A stretch of 64,000 nucleotides of DNA from NCBI RefSeq assembly GCF_009363095.1, contig NZ_CP045296.1, forward strand, positions 62,001 to 126,000. Direction: 5' to 3'. Shown piece after piece: positions 59,915 through 64,000 of the stretch. The position numbers and the translations under genes were made by a program. The stretch is from Paenibacillus cellulositrophicus (GTDB lineage Bacteria > Bacillota > Bacilli > Paenibacillales > Paenibacillaceae). The notes under the pieces were generated by a model. The model worked only from the letters and a program-made list of their open reading frames with translations. It did not search any database and was not told the origin of the DNA. How positions within the stretch are numbered: the stretch's first letter is position 1; each line of letters begins with the position of its first letter.

Positions 59915-61687
59915 ATGAGCAAGTTTAAGCAATTTTTCAAGAAGTGGCGGTTTAAAAATTTAAGTATTGTAAGCAGAAGTATGCTGCTGACCAGTCTTTA
60001 TATTTTCATCACCGGGGCTGTCGTCATTGGCGCAAGCTTTTATATTCAGGGCACCGTTCTGACCGAGCAGCTGCAGTCGGATTCCGGTAAAACGATGGAT
60101 GCCCTGGTGAAGAGCGTATCGGTACAAGATGTCGAGCAGGCCAAGGATGTTAAGGATCCCAACGCCGCTGTCCAGCAAAAGCTAACGGGTATCTTTGACG
60201 AGCTGTCCCGTACGCATCCGAATATTGCCCAAGGGTATATTTTCGGGCCGGAGCTCGAAGGAGGCAATCAAACCTCGATTATTTCGATGCCGTCGGCTGT
60301 GCTGGAAATGTTCGCCAAAGATAATTTGCATCTGGGCGACCTGTACGAGCAGCCTAAAATTCATGCCGATGCCGTCCGCGAAATGCTGAAAACAAAAAAA
60401 CTGGTGTTTACCAAAGCATATACAGATAACTATGGTACATGGATCACGGTCCTGTATCCGTTCCAGGATGCAGGCGGCAACATCTTCGCCTACATGGGCA
60501 TCGACGTGGATGCCAGCCTGGTCTCTACCGGTCAGAATGATCTGCTGCGCAACACGCTGTTCGCCCTGCTGATTACGCTGGTGATCGTACTGGCGCTGCA
60601 GTATTACACGAACAGACGGACGTTTGCCCCGATCAAATCGTTAATGACGGCGCTGGACAAGCTCAGCAAAGGCGATTTTACCGTACAGCTGAAGGCTGGA
60701 GACGATGAGCTTGGGCAGGTTAACGCCAAATTCAACACGATGGTGAACCAAATCAACGAGCTGGTAGGGACGATTAAAAAAGTATCGGAGCAGTCGGCGG
60801 AGCAGTCGAAGTTCCTGTTCTCGGCTGTGGAGAACAATAACAAAAACTCGTTGGCCATTACGAAAAATATTGAACAAATGTCCGAGCGGGTTGCACTGCA
60901 AAGCACATCCATCACGGAGAGCGTCGTTTCGCTGGAGGAAATTTCGTCAGGCGTCAACACGATTGCCGGCAATACGTCCGAGCTGTCGGACATTTCGATG
61001 CAGATGAAGGATCAGTCGGAAAAAGGGAACGAGAACGTTGAGCAGGTTATCGAGCAGATGAATTCGATCAACCACTCGGTTAAAAATTCCGTGGACATTA
61101 TTGAGAAGCTGCAGGTCCGTTCCCAGGAAATCGGCCAAATTGTTCAGGTCATTACGGAGATTGCTTCCCAGACCAATCTACTGTCCCTGAACGCAAGCAT
61201 CGAAGCGGCGCGGGCCGGCGAGGAAGGCCGGGGATTTGCCGTGGTAGCCGATGAGGTCAAAAAATTGTCCGAAGAGTCCAGAAGATCCGCCACGCAAATT
61301 ATCGAGCTGATCCGCTTTATTCAGGATGAGACCGCACTGGCCGTCGAGGCCATTAGCGAAGGCGAGCAGAACGTCGCCAAAGGGATTGAGGTCGTCAAGG
61401 AAACCGGCTCCCTGTTTAAAGGCATGATGATCGCGACCGATTCGGTTACGAGCCAAATTCAGGAGGTATCTGCAGCGACGCAGCAGATGGTTGCCGAAAC
61501 CGAGCAAATAACGGCTTCCATTAAACAGCTTGCGGAACTGGCGGAGAAAAACTCAGCCGTATCCAGCGAGATCAAGACGAGCGCCCACGAGCAGCAGGCT
61601 TCCTTTGACAGAATTTATGATTCCGCCAATCAGATGAACCAGGTGGCTGACCAATTGGAAACCTTAGTCGATAAATTGCGGGTGTAA
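59915..61687 (+). CDS. Methyl-accepting chemotaxis protein
   Basis: Membrane chemoreceptor of 590 residues. TM1 (about 24-46) and TM2 (about 210-230) enclose a dCache/sCache-like sensing domain that reads an extracellular ligand. HAMP (about 231-283) and the long signalling coiled coil follow, with the hairpin tip IASQTNLLSLNASIEAARAGEEGRGFAVVADEVKKL that contacts CheA and CheW. The RBS AAAGGAGAG precedes the ATG. Expression is probably set by the c-di-GMP riboswitch. Its stop is 2-20 bp from the NRPS start, so the two may share a transcript. Confidence 0.94.
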   Translation: MSKFKQFFKKWRFKNLSIVSRSMLLTSLYIFITGAVVIGASFYIQGTVLTEQLQSDSGKTMDALVKSVSVQDVEQAKDVKDPNAAVQQKLTGIFDELSRTHPNIAQGYIFGPELEGGNQTSIISMPSAVLEMFAKDNLHLGDLYEQPKIHADAVREMLKTKKLVFTKAYTDNYGTWITVLYPFQDAGGNIFAYMGIDVDASLVSTGQNDLLRNTLFALLITLVIVLALQYYTNRRTFAPIKSLMTALDKLSKGDFTVQLKAGDDELGQVNAKFNTMVNQINELVGTIKKVSEQSAEQSKFLFSAVENNNKNSLAITKNIEQMSERVALQSTSITESVVSLEEISSGVNTIAGNTSELSDISMQMKDQSEKGNENVEQVIEQMNSINHSVKNSVDIIEKLQVRSQEIGQIVQVITEIASQTNLLSLNASIEAARAGEEGRGFAVVADEVKKLSEESRRSATQIIELIRFIQDETALAVEAISEGEQNVAKGIEVVKETGSLFKGMMIATDSVTSQIQEVSAATQQMVAETEQITASIKQLAELAEKNSAVSSEIKTSAHEQQASFDRIYDSANQMNQVADQLETLVDKLRV

Positions 61688-61707
61688 TCATGAAGGAGCT
61701 GAACATT

Positions 61708-64000
61708 TTGAACACAACATCGATAAGCGAGCGCAGCAAGGCATACTGGTCCCAGGAACTCGAGCTTCCTCTGCCCGGACTCAATCTCTACACGGATGAG
61801 CCGGTGCGGGAAATTCAGCCCGATTTGCTGCGGATCACGGAAACGCTGGACTTGGGACCGGAAGAGGCTGCTGAACTGAGCCGGCTGGGCAACCCTCGTG
61901 CCTGGTGGCTGGCTGGTTACGCGGTGTTCCTGTACAGGATGAGCGCCGATCAGGATTTGCTGCTTGGCGTGGTGAGCCGGCAAGGAGAACTGCTGCCGCT
62001 TCGCGCAGCGATCAGCGGACAAGATACGTTCCGGCAGGTCTATGCCCGGATCGAAGCCAAGCTGGGAGAGCTGGACGCTGCGGATTTGAGTCTGCAGGAG
62101 CTCGAAGAAATGATAGGCCAGCCCCTCGGCTATCAAGCGGTGTACGGCGAGGTTCATGAGAGCCGCCCTGCTTGGCTGGGCTGGAATGTTCAGGCGAAAT
62201 CCGGTCGTTGGACGATGAGCATTGCCTATGCACGCCAGCTGTTCCGGGAACAGACTGTGCGCAAGTTCAGCAGGCATTACGCTCAAATCGTTCGCGGTGC
62301 GCTGCGGAACGCGGATCTGGAAATCAGCCGCCAGCCTTTTCTGCTGGAGGAGGATCGGGCCGCTTATACTGCTTTGAATGATACGCAGATGGACCTTCCG
62401 GAACAGCCGACGATCGTCCGGATGATGGCTTCCACTGTAGCGAAGTATCCGGACCGGATCGCCGTCACTCAAGATGGGCAGCAGTTAACCTACAGGCAGC
62501 TTGACCGGCAGTCCAACCGGATTGCGAACATACTGCTGTCCAAAGGGCTGCAAAAAGGGCAGTTCGTGCCTATTTTCATGAAACGGAGCCTCGAAACGAT
62601 TGTTTGCATGCTTGGGGTTATTAAGGCAGGAGGGGCTTACATTCCGCTGGATCCTTCCCATCCGGATGAAAGAAACGCCTATATTATTGCTGACACGCAA
62701 ACCGGGATGATCCTGACACATGCTGAATATGTGGACCGTCTGGAAACGCTGCTTTCCGGTTTTGACAGGAAGCCGGAAATTCTCCCATTGGGAGAACAGG
62801 CGGACTCCTATCCGGAAGAAGCATCCCCGGTTGCCATTGAGCCGGATGATCTGGCCTATATCATTTATACGTCCGGTTCCACAGGCAAGCCGAAAGGAGC
62901 CCTGATCGCTCATCAAGGCGTCGTCAACTTGGCAGAGTCCACGCGCAGGGAGATGGATCTGACCGAGGAGGACGTGATTCTTCAGTACTCCACGTTCAGC
63001 TTTGACGCGTCGGTCTATGACATTTTCGGATCGCTGGCCTGCGGCAGCCGGCTGCATCTGCTCACCGATGAGGAGCGTTTCTCCATCGACGCCTTCACCG
63101 CGGCGGTGGTGAAGCAGCAGGCGACGCGCGTCGCCATTCTGCCGACCGTTTTCTTCAACCAGCTTGCCGCCCATTTGCCTGAAGAGGATGCGCCCAAATA
63201 CGGGAACATCAAGAGCATCATCGTCGGTGGCGAGGCGTTGTCGGGAGAGGCCGTACGCATGCTGCAGAAAAAGCTGCAGGTTCCGATCGTCAATCTTTAC
63301 GGTCCTACCGAGATTACGGCGGTGGCAACCTCCCATATCGTCGATTATCCGGTTCCGGACGATCTGACGACAGTATGTATCGGAACGCCGCTGAGCAATT
63401 ATGAATTGTACATTGTCAGCGAGCACGACGAGCTGTGCCCGATCGGAGTTACCGGCGAGCTCTTGATCAGCTCCGTCGGCGTGGGCAAGGGGTATTTGAA
63501 CCAGCCCGAAAAAACGAAGGAAGCCTTCATCACCGATCCGATTACGCCGGAGTCGGGCAAGAAATTTTACCGTTCGGGTGATATGGTCCGCCTTCTTCCG
63601 AGCGGACTGGTGGAATATCGGGGGAGAAAGGATGCCCAGGTAAAAATCCGGGGCTTCCGGATCGAGATCGGAGAGATTGAGGACAATCTGGCAAAGCATG
63701 AGTCCGTCAAGGATATCGCTGTCATTCCAAGAACCGAAGCGGACGGAACCAAAGTGCTCGCTGCCTTTTATACGTCAAATGACGGGCAGCCGGTTGCTTC
63801 CAAGGACCTCGCCCAATTTTTAGGCCAAAAGGTGCCCGGCTATATGGTTCCCAAATATATGTGTTTCGTGGATCAAATGCCGCTGTCACCGACAGGGAAA
63901 ATCGACCGCAAAAAGCTGGCGGCCTTCGAGATCGTGCCGGAAGAGGACGATTCGCCGTATGAAGCCCCGGTCACGGCTATTCAAAAGGAAGTGGCCGCTG
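61708..64000 (+). CDS. Non-ribosomal peptide synthetase, 3' partial
   Basis: First 764 residues of an NRPS that runs off the window. Residues about 1-215 look like only the C-terminal lobe of a condensation domain; the HHxxxDG active site is absent. A full adenylation domain follows (about 235-740) with YTSGSTGKPKG (A3), LYGPTE (A5), YRSGDMVR (A7), GRKDAQVKIRGFRIEIGEIE (A8) and PTGKIDRKKL (A10). The carrier domain begins at the end. Substrate-site residues start with D-A-Y (FDASVYD), which I do not translate into an amino acid. TTG 61708 has AAGGAG 10 bp upstream; ATG 61690 is in frame without an RBS. Confidence 0.9.
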   Translation, partial: MNTTSISERSKAYWSQELELPLPGLNLYTDEPVREIQPDLLRITETLDLGPEEAAELSRLGNPRAWWLAGYAVFLYRMSADQDLLLGVVSRQGELLPLRAAISGQDTFRQVYARIEAKLGELDAADLSLQELEEMIGQPLGYQAVYGEVHESRPAWLGWNVQAKSGRWTMSIAYARQLFREQTVRKFSRHYAQIVRGALRNADLEISRQPFLLEEDRAAYTALNDTQMDLPEQPTIVRMMASTVAKYPDRIAVTQDGQQLTYRQLDRQSNRIANILLSKGLQKGQFVPIFMKRSLETIVCMLGVIKAGGAYIPLDPSHPDERNAYIIADTQTGMILTHAEYVDRLETLLSGFDRKPEILPLGEQADSYPEEASPVAIEPDDLAYIIYTSGSTGKPKGALIAHQGVVNLAESTRREMDLTEEDVILQYSTFSFDASVYDIFGSLACGSRLHLLTDEERFSIDAFTAAVVKQQATRVAILPTVFFNQLAAHLPEEDAPKYGNIKSIIVGGEALSGEAVRMLQKKLQVPIVNLYGPTEITAVATSHIVDYPVPDDLTTVCIGTPLSNYELYIVSEHDELCPIGVTGELLISSVGVGKGYLNQPEKTKEAFITDPITPESGKKFYRSGDMVRLLPSGLVEYRGRKDAQVKIRGFRIEIGEIEDNLAKHESVKDIAVIPRTEADGTKVLAAFYTSNDGQPVASKDLAQFLGQKVPGYMVPKYMCFVDQMPLSPTGKIDRKKLAAFEIVPEEDDSPYEAPVTAIQKEVAA

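Noticed and set aside
62485-63699. 404-codon minus-strand frame inside the NRPS
   Set aside because: Fully opposite a clear adenylation domain; shadow.

Overview
The window looks like chromosomal DNA of a Paenibacillus-type Firmicute. Shine-Dalgarno sites are strong (AGGAGG type) and GTG and TTG starts are common. YesM/YesN-type two-component systems sit beside LplABC-type sugar transporters that lack their own ATPase. A FIMAH-ended secreted protein, spore-coat-like DUF2642 proteins, a preQ1-I riboswitch before queCDEF and an NRPS locus fit the same group. The assignment comes from gene content and style only. No rRNA, tRNA, insertion sequence, prophage or CRISPR array was seen.

Layout. 1-2.9 kb: the end of a ribose ABC operon (rbsA partial, rbsC, rbsB). 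3-9.7 kb: single housekeeping or accessory genes (subtilisin-like protease, small membrane protein and lipoprotein, DinB, YciI, CE7 esterase, isochorismatase-type hydrolase with a LexA-like box in its promoter, methyltransferase). 9.7-18.9 kb: small regulator-plus-target modules (TetR with a YhgE-like exporter, WYL regulator beside a DHA2 drug exporter, MerR/GyrI regulator with a short-chain dehydrogenase behind a textbook MerR operator), then a haloalkane dehalogenase and an ArsP-like permease. 19.2-34.3 kb: a carbohydrate-utilisation island with YesM/YesN sensor-regulator, solute-binding lipoprotein, two permeases, Gfo/Idh oxidoreductase, GH35 beta-galactosidase, PrsA-like stub, 1070-residue beta-helix secreted protein and secreted endonuclease/phosphatase-fold protein. 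Two promoters in this island share the same three-part upstream element. 34.5-37.7 kb (minus): a second sugar ABC transporter with a cre-like site on its promoter. 37.8-43 kb: L,D-transpeptidase (probable CTG start), GrpB, TetR operon, DHA2 exporter and a divergent XRE/MmyB regulator.

43.2-52.5 kb: a glycosylation island with five glycosyltransferases and two methyltransferase-type proteins beside two small DUF2642-like proteins, one with a Pro/Gly repeat. I read it as a spore-surface glycosylation locus (inference). Two neighbouring genes here look damaged or unusual: one has no canonical start and one has a C-terminal frameshift. 52.7-55.4 kb (minus): queC-queD-queE-queF, the preQ0-to-preQ1 pathway, behind a preQ1-I riboswitch with a terminator. 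55.4-58.4 kb: an AraC regulator divergent from a sugar isomerase and a Gfo/Idh dehydrogenase across a 12-bp inverted repeat. 58.8-64 kb: Sfp-type phosphopantetheinyl transferase, a c-di-GMP-I riboswitch, a chemoreceptor, and 20 bp later an NRPS running off the window. This places a peptide synthetase apparently downstream of a c-di-GMP-sensing leader and a chemoreceptor.

Coordinates of starts follow ribosome-binding sites where these decide. All motif positions were read by eye; no alignment or folding program was run.
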